A stretch of 14,847 nt of DNA, taken from NCBI GenBank assembly GCA_933226995.1, contig CAKOFP010000169.1, forward strand, positions 1 through 14,847, in the 5' to 3' direction. Of the stretch, positions 1 to 7,471 are shown one piece after another. This stretch comes from Candidatus Nitrosopolaris rasttigaisensis. GTDB taxonomy: Archaea; Thermoproteota; Nitrososphaeria; Nitrososphaerales; Nitrososphaeraceae. Below the pieces are notes generated by a model, which did not search any database, was not told where the DNA came from, and was given only the letters and a program-made list of their open reading frames with translations. The translations under genes were made by a program, and so were the position numbers. Positions within the stretch are counted from its first letter, which is position 1. Each line of letters begins with the position of its first letter.

Positions 1-471
1 AATTACAGCTGGGTTATCAAAGATAAGTTAGCGGGAAGTGGCATACCCATGACTTATTCCCAATTTCTATGGGTACTAGCACATGGGATCAAGACCATAA
101 TTACTGTAAGAGAAGTGCCTTTGCCAGCGCACTGGCTTACAAATAATATTAATCATGGAAATAACCTTGAGTATCTCCATTTAAAAGTAGAAGATTACGG
201 TGCTCCGTCTCTTGAACAATTGGATAGTACAGTCGAATATATGAAAAAGCAAATAGTTAGTGGAAAACCTGTTATGGTTCACTGCGCCGCAGGTAAAGGA
301 AGAACGGGTACAATTTTAGCTGCTTATCTGCTCAAAGAAGAAGAAAATTTAGGTGCCGAAAAAGCTATCATAAGGATCAGGAGGCTTCGACCTGGATCGG
401 TTCAATCAGAAACGCAAAAAAAATGTATAGAATCATATGAACAGTACATTAAAAAACGCCCAGACAGTTAG
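1..471 (+). CDS. DUSP23-like dual-specificity protein phosphatase, 5'-truncated
   Basis: The frame is open from base 1, so the N-terminus lies outside the window; 156 codons are visible. An ATG at 49 is internal, because the residues before it (NYSWVIKDKLAGSGIP) already match the start of the DUSP23/VHZ-type fold (N-F/Y-S-W-V...LAG). The cysteine-phosphatase signature HCAAGKGRTG is complete: catalytic Cys at visible codon 95 and phosphate-binding Arg at codon 101 (C-x5-R). The likely general acid is the Asp at codon 65 in VEDYGAP. The C-terminal RRLRPGS stretch is also typical of this family. It should be a soluble cytosolic enzyme removing phosphate from Tyr/Ser/Thr in proteins, although nucleotide or RNA 5'-phosphate substrates are known in related groups and cannot be excluded. 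It appears to be a single-gene unit ending in a T-rich tract. The fold is confident; the substrate is unknown. Confidence 0.9.
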   Translation, partial: NYSWVIKDKLAGSGIPMTYSQFLWVLAHGIKTIITVREVPLPAHWLTNNINHGNNLEYLHLKVEDYGAPSLEQLDSTVEYMKKQIVSGKPVMVHCAAGKGRTGTILAAYLLKEEENLGAEKAIIRIRRLRPGSVQSETQKKCIESYEQYIKKRPDS

Positions 472-474
472 TAG

Positions 475-495
475 TCTTTTCCCTTTTGTCTTTTT
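475..495 (+). terminator. T-rich terminator after the phosphatase gene
   Basis: Three T-runs (477-480, 484-487, 491-495) begin six bases after the phosphatase stop codon, with no strong hairpin. This is the usual form of an archaeal terminator, where oligo-T tracts in the non-template strand suffice. Confidence 0.55.
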
Positions 496-651
496 CCTGG
501 CATTACCCCGCATAGAATCGCCACTATATTTTTTCAAGGATTTAAAGTCAACTAATACCTGAGCATCCAAATTGCCCTGCCAAAACAGTGCTGAAATAGT
601 TATTCTCCGTTGGCTATGTTTCTCGTACCACCGAGTTCATAACTTGAGTGC

Positions 652-660
652 AAAAAAAAA
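652..660 (-). terminator. T9 run, possible end of the asnB transcript
   Basis: Nine consecutive T on the minus strand, about 260 bases past the asnB stop codon. It is the strongest minus-strand T-run in this gap and so a plausible transcript end, implying a long 3' untranslated region for asnB. No strong stem lies directly before it. Confidence 0.35.
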
Positions 661-895
661 TCAAAGGCACCAAGACCAGATCCCTCATTGGAAACATAAG
701 AGAGTCAAGTGGATTATTGATGATTGACGCGCGCAGGTAGTTCGTTTTCAACATTTCTAGATTCGTTGCATGAGCGACTGTTTCACTACTCGCACCTTTT
801 CAAATTTTGTTATCAGAGTAAGTATTCCAGTCCTAATAATTACGACTTGTCCTATTACACGTGGATTTCGAAAAGGTCGACCTGCAAAGTAGCCG

Positions 896-911
896 GATCG
901 AGGACTCGATC
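896..911. repeat. Perfect 7-bp inverted repeat just past the asnB stop
   Basis: Arms GATCGAG (896-902) and CTCGATC (905-911) with a two-base spacer. It begins nine bases past the asnB stop on the minus strand. A two-base loop is too tight for a full RNA stem, so at most five or six pairs would form. It has no T-run and may instead protect the 3' end or be chance. Confidence 0.3.
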
Positions 912-919
912 ATTAGACC

Positions 920-2602
920 TTATCTTTTATTTGGTTTTGCCAGGACGTTTTGTTCGAATGTTGGTAGTGTCTTCGAAATGCTATCGAGATACATTTGCAC
1001 GTGAGGTTCTGCAATCCACATCTTTTCATTTTCAAATAGATATCCGTATCTTTGTGAGCTTCCTATTTTTTCACGTGATCTAAGGACATCAAGATACCGG
1101 TTAGAGATTGTAGATTCATCAAACCCATGTTTTCTAGCAATTGCGTCGACTTCGTTATGCATACCTGAACCGTGCTGCGCCGCTTCCTTTATACGGTATG
1201 CGATATTTCTAGGAATACCCAACCTTTGAGCTAATTTTCGATGAACATGTTTGCCAAACGTATCTTCTACGCCCTTCACATTCAATTTCAAATCCATCTG
1301 CATCGAGAGTCTGATTACTTTCATGTCAAGAAATGGCTCGCGCATCTCTATACTATGTGCCATCGTAATTTTGTCCTCTCGCTCTAGAGTTTCTCTGTAA
1401 AGCAAAAGCAAATCTTCCGTCATGTGTTCCCTTAATTTTTGATATCCTTCTTTTTCGAGTACATTTGCATACCATGGATAGCCACCAAAAAGCTCATCTG
1501 CTCCTTGACCTGTGAGCATTACGTTGATTCCATCCTCGTGTGCAAGCTTTACGGCAGCATAGACTGGGATTGCGACCTCTATCTGTCCAGCGTTTGTGTC
1601 TTCAATAGTGTCGATAATCTCTGGTATCAATTGTTCTACTTCATCGTTTGTCAGTTCATTAACTCTCAACTTAAGATCTAATTTCTTGGCTATTTGTCGA
1701 GCGAATACAATATCGCTTGAGCCATGAACTCCGCCCGTATAACAAACAACCTCCTTGACCATATTCTTCGCTAACCACGCAATAATTACACTGTCAATTC
1801 CGCCCGAGAAGATTATCCCAACTCTATTAAAATCTTGAGTGCGCTTCTTCATCGATGAGAGCAATGCTTTTTCGTATGCCTCGACTGCAGAAGTAAGTGT
1901 TTTATAGACAATCCTAGCTGAACGTATAGGAGGATGGGATACTTGGATTTCTTGTAACCTATCATTTGGTTTGATAATTACTGCGCATCCTGGCAGGACT
2001 CTGTTTGTTGGTTCCTTTATTCCTATTTTCCACAAGGCCTTACGCTCAGATGCGAAGGCGACTAGGCGATCATTTTCGCCATAATATATCTGTCTTACAC
2101 CCATTCTATCTCTGACCAAAGCCATAGTTCCTGTTTGTTCGTCTTTGATAACGATAGCGTAAACCCCATCAAGTTCTGCAACGGTCTTCTTGATCGCATA
2201 CAGGAGATCGTTATTTCTTTTAAAGTGATCTTCTAACAAATGAACAATGACTTCACTGTCTGTTTGAGTGGCAAACTTATGGTGTTTGATTAAGCGCTTT
2301 CGAATTCTTTTATAATTGTATATCTCTCCATTATGCTCTATGGTCAATCTTCCATTACAACTACTAAATGGCTGGTGTCCGCAAGTACCACCCACAATGG
2401 CAAGCCTCACATGGCCTAAGGCGCTATCTCCCGAAATTTTATGATATTTTAAATCCGAAAAGGAGTCCGACTGTACTACATGTCGATTCGCTGCGATTCC
2501 TGCTCCGTCCGGACCCCGATTTATCATACAAGAGAGCATAGATCCGATGAGAGGCACGACGTTTTCACCCTTTTTACTCAAAATGCCTACTATTCCACAC
2601 AT
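920..2602 (-). CDS. asnB: Asparagine synthetase, glutamine-hydrolysing
   Basis: 560 residues, the two-domain class. It converts aspartate, ATP and glutamine to asparagine, AMP, pyrophosphate and glutamate in the cytosol. The protein starts MCGIVGI, so Met removal exposes Cys2, the nucleophile of the N-terminal glutaminase domain; this fixes the ATG start at 2602. Glutaminase landmarks are RGPDG (29-33) and the NGEIYNY motif (91-97). The C-terminal synthetase domain has the pyrophosphate loop SGGIDS (266-271) and later the GQGADELFGGY motif, followed by IEMREPFLD. All are intact and the length is normal for the shorter archaeal/bacterial forms. It is transcribed alone; upstream lie an inverted repeat and a pseudogene fragment. 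A relative acting on another acceptor (such as those in antibiotic or sugar pathways) is possible, but nothing nearby suggests it. Confidence 0.93.
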   Translation of the reverse strand: MCGIVGILSKKGENVVPLIGSMLSCMINRGPDGAGIAANRHVVQSDSFSDLKYHKISGDSALGHVRLAIVGGTCGHQPFSSCNGRLTIEHNGEIYNYKRIRKRLIKHHKFATQTDSEVIVHLLEDHFKRNNDLLYAIKKTVAELDGVYAIVIKDEQTGTMALVRDRMGVRQIYYGENDRLVAFASERKALWKIGIKEPTNRVLPGCAVIIKPNDRLQEIQVSHPPIRSARIVYKTLTSAVEAYEKALLSSMKKRTQDFNRVGIIFSGGIDSVIIAWLAKNMVKEVVCYTGGVHGSSDIVFARQIAKKLDLKLRVNELTNDEVEQLIPEIIDTIEDTNAGQIEVAIPVYAAVKLAHEDGINVMLTGQGADELFGGYPWYANVLEKEGYQKLREHMTEDLLLLYRETLEREDKITMAHSIEMREPFLDMKVIRLSMQMDLKLNVKGVEDTFGKHVHRKLAQRLGIPRNIAYRIKEAAQHGSGMHNEVDAIARKHGFDESTISNRYLDVLRSREKIGSSQRYGYLFENEKMWIAEPHVQMYLDSISKTLPTFEQNVLAKPNKR

Positions 2603-2636
2603 GTTATTGTCATCCCAATTTAGCGGACCAAGAACC

Positions 2637-2656
2637 GTTGTCTACGGATAGACAAC
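2637..2656. repeat. Perfect 8-bp inverted repeat in the asnB leader
   Basis: Arms GTTGTCTA (2637-2644) and TAGACAAC (2649-2656) around a four-base spacer, centred about 45 bases upstream of the asnB ATG. As RNA it would fold into an eight-pair stem with a tetraloop. As DNA it could be a dimeric regulator site. It also spans the stop codon of the upstream ORF fragment. There is no T-run after it, so it is not a standard terminator. Confidence 0.5.
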
Positions 2657-2682
2657 TGACTCTGCTCCAATAACAATAGATT

Positions 2683-2690
2683 GCTTATAA
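2683..2690 (-). promoter_or_regulatory. Possible TATA box for asnB
   Basis: The minus strand reads TTATAAGC here. With the usual archaeal spacing of about 26 bases the transcript would start near 2660, giving a leader of about 58 bases that carries the 2637-2656 hairpin. No better TATA box lies at leaderless distance from the ATG. The box falls inside the decayed upstream ORF, so it is tentative. Confidence 0.3.
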
Positions 2691-3179
2691 CGACTTAAAA
2701 GCCTTTTTACAGAATGCTTATTTATCAGCACAGCTATTGCATGGTTTTGTGAGCGAGAGGACTTCAGTAGAGCGTTATCAACTAGTCCAACATGGTCGAT
2801 TAATTCAACTTCGTGGAGGTCACTATCCAACAAAGGCAGTCTGCTGGGAGCTATCGTTCAGAACTAGCTTTAGATTGTATAAAACTATACCTATTTATGG
2901 CTTTTATAACTTTAGCACAATTAATCAAGTAAAAGTAAGATAAATGGGTGCATTTGTAAGAATATAAAGGAAAAAGAAAAAATGTTTTCAAAATTTTTCT
3001 TGCTTCAATTTTAACACCTGTACCTATTACGTAATGGCTTGCCTATCTATTGACAGGATGAGATATTGAACTAGGGTCATCGTTTCTATCCTTTTTTGCA
3101 GTTGGTCTAAGCAACAGATTAGTGCACATTATTAAACAAAGCTGGATTGGATTAAATAGCTTAATCTAGTTGAGATACT

Positions 3180-3226
3180 AACGTACGAGATCAACACGCG
3201 CAGTGAACTGTCCTGTGTGGTACGTT
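3180..3226. repeat. 47-base compound hairpin in the intergenic region
   Basis: The outer arms are AACGTAC (3180-3186) and GTACGTT (3220-3226). Inside them, ACAC pairs with GTGT and CAGT (3201-3204) pairs with ACTG (3207-3210), so three nested stems share one axis. The stems are interrupted by unequal internal loops. An alternative pairing, ATCAAC (3190-3195) with GTTGAT (3224-3229), competes for the same 3' arm. It could be part of a small RNA or a regulator site; no promoter or T-run clearly frames it. Confidence 0.35.
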
Positions 3227-3528
3227 GATGATTTGACTCAATGGCTCAATTGGTGACAAATGGCAAATGGTAGTAGTAGTTCGAAAAACGTTGATCTGAA
3301 ATGATATAGAAGGGTATCTTGAGAAAATAAAGTATAGCAGGGAAATATTGTGAAACATTACTTGAAGCATATTGGGCTTTACTATGGCAATTTATAGCGA
3401 TGTCGCTAGAAAAAATAGGAAGTGACGGCATGCCTTTTTAGACGAGCGCACGAGAGACATTCTGACTGCGAGAACGTAATAGTGGTGAGACTAGTGGCAA
3501 TTATATTTTTACGGAAGGTTATACCTTG

Positions 3529-3563
3529 AAAAAAAAGTCTTCTAATTGGCACCCGAATAGAAG
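3529..3563 (-). terminator. Strong intrinsic-type terminator on the minus strand
   Basis: Bases 3539-3563 form a hairpin with 11-base arms (CTTCTAATTGG and CCGAATAGAAG), ten of eleven positions paired counting one G-T wobble, and a three-base loop. On the minus strand it is followed after two bases by eight T (3529-3536). This is the clearest terminator in the window. It lies 240 bases past the mpgS stop, so it ends either a long mpgS 3' untranslated region or a separate small RNA. Confidence 0.65.
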
Positions 3564-3708
3564 TAATATGATGCTAACTGTCCCCTAATAAACGACAGGT
3601 GTCAAACTCGCTGATCTAAATGTTTATGCCGTATCGTGGCAAGGCTACAAAGGTAATGATCCTATGTAACTATTCATCCCAAAATGCTGATAACAATTTT
3701 CTCTCCCC

Positions 3709-3717
3709 ATAATAAAG
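3709..3717 (-). promoter_or_regulatory. TATA-like box that could drive a small RNA
   Basis: The minus strand reads CTTTATTAT here. At standard archaeal spacing, transcription would begin near 3687 and run about 155 bases to the terminator at 3529-3563, with no ORF between. The box is only a fair match and AT-rich DNA yields such boxes often. Confidence 0.25.
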
Positions 3718-3803
3718 AGCACGTTGATCGTTTTGCATTTCTTGTTGTTTTTTCTGCTGCGAGTTTTTTAGAAACTATTTTTATTTGTTTGTTTATTTAG
3801 CTA

Positions 3804-4988
3804 TTAACTAGAATGAACGAAACTTATTGCACGATCATGTAGAATTTTTGCGAACTGGTGCATATCAACATTTTTGAAGGAGTTAATATTTTTTAATAAA
3901 TCTGGCTCTCGTCCTTCCTGTATTATTTCTCTTCCGCGTAGCTCTTCACTGATTTTATCTCTTAGTCTTGGGGGACATATCTTGCTGTGGTAAATGCTAC
4001 CAAGTGATCCATTAAACATTTCCTTCAAGTGATCCTCGCCCTTTTCTTCATGAAAATGTGGATTCCGCGTTTCTACCTGCAATACTTCTATGCCTTTATC
4101 CATAGCGTCTTGATTTTCTGTTGGTAAAATTCCTCCAAATTCTTCCAGTATGTTCACTATCTCGTACGGCTCCACAGAAAAACCGGATGAATAGGTTAAA
4201 AGCTCTGCTAATTTCATAGACATGCAATGTTCGCCTGAATTTCCTGTGCGCATAACTTCAGTTTCAAAGCCGGTGTAGTATGATACCAATGAATTAAGAT
4301 ATTGATTTGTTATTTCAGACACTCTTCCCCATTTTGAAAAATATAGTCCACTCTCAGACACTTTTGGTTTGTAAATCCATGAGATACGAACCATTGTATA
4401 TGGTGTGTTAGACATTGCGATACCGGAGGCAAATATTTTTACATATTCGTTCACAGCTCCAGGTACGTAATTATCAGCGTCGATAAATCCAACATATTCC
4501 TTTCCTGCCATCTTTGCAAGCAGCATTCCAGTAACCATTCCCTCCGCCTTACCGTTCCTCACTATATCATCTGGACCAAATACACTGGTATACCCAACCT
4601 CTTTTAAAGCATCAGATAATCCAGGGTCCTTTTGATGCAGGATTAATGTATTTTTTCCAACAAATTGATTGAATTGCTCAAGTGCCTCTTTTTCTAGTTT
4701 AAACCTGTCTACTGGTTGCCTTGGACTATTAGAAACAATAATTGTTAAACAATCATGGGGTATACCGCTCAACACCCCCTCGAGTAACTTTAAGCGTTCT
4801 CCTTTAATGGGTATAACAATAGCCATTTTCCTTTCAATTTCTGAAATCTCTACATTTCCCACACTCCGAATGGCTTCAGATGCTGGCCTACCGTCGTTAA
4901 ATCCAGAATCCAGCTCGTAAACACGCTGAACACCGTGAAGACTAATGGCTCCAAACCTTTCCGTGTACCTCGGCAGGTCAAGTTTCAT
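3804..4988 (-). CDS. mpgS: Mannosyl-3-phosphoglycerate synthase (GT55)
   Basis: 394 residues, the normal length for this family. It transfers mannose from GDP-mannose to 3-phosphoglycerate, giving mannosyl-3-phosphoglycerate, which a phosphatase then converts to the compatible solute mannosylglycerate. The sequence follows the archaeal enzyme closely from end to end: an N-terminal YTERFGAISLHGVQRVYELD, then KMAIVIPIKGERLKLLEGVL, IPHDCLTIIVSNSPR, HQKDPGLSDALKEVGYT and the metal-binding D-x-D in GFIDADNY (Asp170, Asp172). Further matches are PGAVNEYVK, KWGRVSEITN, TGNSGEHCMSMKLAE and NPHFHEEKGE-HLKEM. There is no fused HAD phosphatase domain, and the partner phosphatase (mpgP) is not in the window. 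It is transcribed alone, with a TATA box giving an almost leaderless mRNA from the ATG at 4988. Confidence 0.93.
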   Translation of the reverse strand: MKLDLPRYTERFGAISLHGVQRVYELDSGFNDGRPASEAIRSVGNVEISEIERKMAIVIPIKGERLKLLEGVLSGIPHDCLTIIVSNSPRQPVDRFKLEKEALEQFNQFVGKNTLILHQKDPGLSDALKEVGYTSVFGPDDIVRNGKAEGMVTGMLLAKMAGKEYVGFIDADNYVPGAVNEYVKIFASGIAMSNTPYTMVRISWIYKPKVSESGLYFSKWGRVSEITNQYLNSLVSYYTGFETEVMRTGNSGEHCMSMKLAELLTYSSGFSVEPYEIVNILEEFGGILPTENQDAMDKGIEVLQVETRNPHFHEEKGEDHLKEMFNGSLGSIYHSKICPPRLRDKISEELRGREIIQEGREPDLLKNINSFKNVDMHQFAKILHDRAISFVHSS

Positions 4989-5013
4989 ACAAAAGTAATC
5001 ATTACCGTGATTG

Positions 5014-5023
5014 TTTATATTTA
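5014..5023 (-). promoter_or_regulatory. TATA box of mpgS
   Basis: The minus strand reads TAAATATAAA, centred about 30 bases upstream of the mpgS ATG. With the usual 26-base spacing the transcript starts near 4992, leaving a leader of only a few bases. The gap 4989-5269 shows nothing else besides this box. Confidence 0.5.
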
Positions 5024-5269
5024 TTGAGGGTCTAGCGCCAGTAATGAATTATCATATAACGCTAATCTTAGATCTCTATTGGAATAAAGTTTTGATTTGC
5101 TTAAATAACAATAACCAAAATCGGATCAGTAACGACAACCACCACCCCAGGAGTTAGCATATCTCGTCTTGACTTATTGCACACTGAGTTTTGGTGTCAC
5201 TGCTTAGTGTTGCCCATTGTTTGGAGGGAGTTACTGTTGATAGTAGAAAATAATATTATCTAGACAAGA

Positions 5270-7471
5270 TCATTCCTTGTCTATGAATTCGTCTGGACTC
5301 GGTGGTTCTGGATTTAGACCTTTCCTCTTCCTTGTTTCTCCCACCAAAGTTCTGAATATTGATTGTGGGACGGGCTGCCATGCCTTAAAGTATGTATTCC
5401 ACAATGCCTTGCCGGCCGTTCCACCCCGCATCACCTCAGATAGATCAAACGTCTCTGACGCTGGTACTTCGCCTTGTATAATCGAAATTAAACCCTTTTG
5501 CTCCACATTTAGCAACTTCCCTCTTTTTCCCGATAGGATACCTGCCACTGTACCAATCTGTTCCTGAGGACACTTAATCTCTATACCCAGAATAGGCTCA
5601 AGAAGCACAGGATCTGCAATCAGCATTGAACCCAACATAGATCTTCGAGTAGCGGGCATTAATTGGGCTAAACCCCTGTGCGCCGGGTCCTCGTGAGGAA
5701 CAAAGTGATGTAAAACAAACTTCACACCCCTTACGGTTTCATGAGCTATTGGACCAGAATAAATTACGTCCTCAAAACCTGATTTAATGGAGTCCATAGA
5801 TTCCTGGATAAATTGGACACCCTTCGTTTCATCAAGCAATACGTTGCCACTTACATCTACTGCGGCGACATTCCGTGCTTCATCCGCATTCCAACCCTTT
5901 TCTCGAAGAACCTTGGCCATTTCCTTCTTATCCATATCCTCTCGGATATGGCGTGTCCTAATCAATTCGATTATGTCTTCACCAAGTGGCTCGACACGCA
6001 TAAAGATCTTATTGTGCTTATTGGGCGACTTGCTCATGATTGGTCCTGCTTTTGCACGAATTGTTTCTCTATAATTGATTAATGGCTGACTAGTAGTGAT
6101 GTCAAGTCCCGCTTCCTGCAAAAGTGACGTCGCGATTTCTAGATGCAACACTCCCATTCCGGCCATCAGAGTTTCGCCGGTTTCTTCGTTAATCTTGACA
6201 ATAAGATTTGGATCTTCCACAGTAATTCTTCTTAACGCCTCAACAAGCTTGGGCAGATCCTTTGGATGCTTTGGCTCTACCGCAATTGTAACCACCGGTT
6301 CTGAGACGTATTTTATCGATTCAAATGCCGGAATATTTTTTACAGTAGAAATTGTTTCGCCTGCGATAGCATAATCGACACCTAACAGAGCAGGAATATT
6401 ACCAGCAGGCAATATACTTACTACCTCTCTAGTATTTCCCATGTAGATATTTACTGATTGAATTTTTCCTGGCCTTTTTGCGTCTATCAGGTAGATTTCG
6501 TCGCCATCCTTAACAGTTCCGGAAAAGAGTCTGCCTGTTGCAACTCTGCCGGCTTGAGGATCTACATTGATTGTTGTAACCATCATAACAGCAGGCCCCT
6601 TATCGTCGCACGTTACGAGAGATCTGCCAATATCGGATTCTAAATCGCCACCCCAGATCTTGGGAATTCTATATCTCTGGGCTACATGAGGTGGCGGATG
6701 GTGTTGGACAACCATCCCTAGAACCGCATCATGTAATGGTGCTCTTTCGGCTAGCAATTTTATAAGATTAGGATCTTCTGAGGTATATGCATCGTAGACA
6801 TCCTTGAAAGTGATACCTTTTTTTTGGGCCATCGCGAAGTTAAAGCCCCATCTGTCTTTCGCAGAACCAAATGCAACGCTATTGGATTGAATACTAACCT
6901 TCCATTTTTCTTTAAGTTCTTTTTCAGCATATATATCAACAAGTCTATTGAATTCAGCGATTATATTCGAGAGCCATTTTTGCATTGCCACCGGGTCTAA
7001 CCTTAATTCCTTTACTAACCTGTCAATTTTGTTAATGTAAAGCACAGGCCTTACTCGTTCTTCGAGGGCTTGTCTTGTTACTGTTTCTGTCTGAGTCATA
7101 ATTCCTTCTACGGAATCAGAGACCACCACTACACCATCGATTGCTCTGAGCGCTCGGGTGACCCTACCTGTAAAGTCAATGTGGCCGGGCGTGTCAATCA
7201 TATTAATTACATATTCCTTGCCTTCACTTTCATAGAATAGTGTAACGTTAGCCCCGCGAATAGTCATTTGTCGGTTTTGTTCAAGTTTCATCGAGTCGAG
7301 TGCGAGAGCCTGACCTGCAACCGAAGGGGAAATAATACCTGAGGCAGCCAAAAGACTGTCACTCATGGTAGTCTTGCCGTGGTCAACATGAGCGATAACA
7401 CCAAAGTTACGGATTTGTTCTTTATTACCGATAATTCTCAAAATATCCTGAGTAGATTTGAATTTTGGCAT
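5270..7471 (-). CDS. fusA: Elongation factor 2 (aEF-2)
   Basis: 733 residues, full length for archaeal EF-2, the ribosomal translocase GTPase. The G domain has P-loop AHVDHGKTT (27-35), DTPGH (94-98) and NKID (148-151). Domain II and the later domains follow, including MGVLHLEIA and the domain IV tip. The diphthamide loop reads DPAHRG with the modifiable His at residue 598. Compared with the more common archaeal DAIHRG, the two residues before His are P-A rather than A-I, and GLAQLMPATRR follows. A C-terminal RGGTAGKALW completes the protein. The ATG at 7471 is well placed: the MPKFKSTQDI start precedes the conserved RNFGVIAHVDHGK by the usual distance. It stands alone, read from its own TATA box. 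The 280-base gap downstream holds only weak T-rich sequence. Confidence 0.97.
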   Translation of the reverse strand: MPKFKSTQDILRIIGNKEQIRNFGVIAHVDHGKTTMSDSLLAASGIISPSVAGQALALDSMKLEQNRQMTIRGANVTLFYESEGKEYVINMIDTPGHIDFTGRVTRALRAIDGVVVVSDSVEGIMTQTETVTRQALEERVRPVLYINKIDRLVKELRLDPVAMQKWLSNIIAEFNRLVDIYAEKELKEKWKVSIQSNSVAFGSAKDRWGFNFAMAQKKGITFKDVYDAYTSEDPNLIKLLAERAPLHDAVLGMVVQHHPPPHVAQRYRIPKIWGGDLESDIGRSLVTCDDKGPAVMMVTTINVDPQAGRVATGRLFSGTVKDGDEIYLIDAKRPGKIQSVNIYMGNTREVVSILPAGNIPALLGVDYAIAGETISTVKNIPAFESIKYVSEPVVTIAVEPKHPKDLPKLVEALRRITVEDPNLIVKINEETGETLMAGMGVLHLEIATSLLQEAGLDITTSQPLINYRETIRAKAGPIMSKSPNKHNKIFMRVEPLGEDIIELIRTRHIREDMDKKEMAKVLREKGWNADEARNVAAVDVSGNVLLDETKGVQFIQESMDSIKSGFEDVIYSGPIAHETVRGVKFVLHHFVPHEDPAHRGLAQLMPATRRSMLGSMLIADPVLLEPILGIEIKCPQEQIGTVAGILSGKRGKLLNVEQKGLISIIQGEVPASETFDLSEVMRGGTAGKALWNTYFKAWQPVPQSIFRTLVGETRKRKGLNPEPPSPDEFIDKE

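Larger units (their letters stand above)
472..919. other. Intergenic region between convergent phosphatase and asnB
   Basis: About 450 bases separate the 3' ends of two convergent genes. I see no convincing gene and no tRNA arm. The longest open minus-strand stretch (about 62 codons, near 617-799) holds only a 46-codon reading frame with no recognisable motif. The region contains a plus-strand T-rich terminator at its left end, a minus-strand T9 run at 652-660 and a short hairpin just after the asnB stop. Confidence 0.6.
2610..2857 (-). pseudogene. Possible remnant of an eIF2B-family / ribose-1,5-bisphosphate isomerase-like gene
   Basis: The open minus-strand stretch 2642-2857 has no ATG; a TTG at 2833 would give 63 codons. 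Near its end it reads KQSIVIGAESVVYP and then a stop codon. This resembles the (V/I)-(V/I)-G-A-(D/E)-x-(V/I) strand-loop of the eIF2B/MtnA family, in which G-S-V-V-N-K-(I/L)-G-T follows closely. After the stop, a neighbouring frame (2645-2610) continues DNGSWSAKLG, which fits that next motif in the right order and spacing. The preceding VLINKHSVKRLL fits the family's helix before the strand. Together these suggest a short, frameshifted piece of a once longer gene. The match is from memory of family motifs, is short, and could be chance. No complete copy is in the window. Confidence 0.35.
2858..3803. other. Long intergenic region without a recognised gene
   Basis: About 0.95 kb, AT-rich, between the asnB upstream region and the 3' end of mpgS. 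No ORF here has a recognisable motif; a 61-codon minus-strand frame at 3246-3431 looks like chance. There is no tRNA T-arm. It holds an A/T-only hairpin with minus-strand T-runs (2968-3000), a 47-base compound hairpin (3180-3226), a strong minus-strand terminator (3529-3563) and a TATA-like box (3709-3717). Low coding density or small RNAs would explain it equally well. Confidence 0.55.

Noticed and set aside
617..799. Minus-strand open stretch of about 62 codons with a 46-codon reading frame
   Set aside because: No recognisable motif, no promoter or ribosome binding site, and the length is within chance.
876..886. GTCGACCTGCA, identical to part of a common cloning-vector polylinker
   Set aside because: Only 11 bases match; the flanks do not, and the surrounding sequence is continuous archaeal intergenic DNA.
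724..1083. Plus-strand 119-codon ORF overlapping the asnB 3' end
   Set aside because: It lies largely antisense to the conserved asnB tail, shows no motif and has a low-complexity aromatic composition; a shadow frame.
2737..2943. Plus-strand 68-codon ORF
   Set aside because: It is antisense to the stretch with eIF2B-like motifs and has no motif of its own.
3246..3431. Minus-strand 61-codon ORF in the long gap
   Set aside because: Rich in Ser, Tyr, Phe and Asn with no domain signature, ribosome binding site or TATA box at the right distance.
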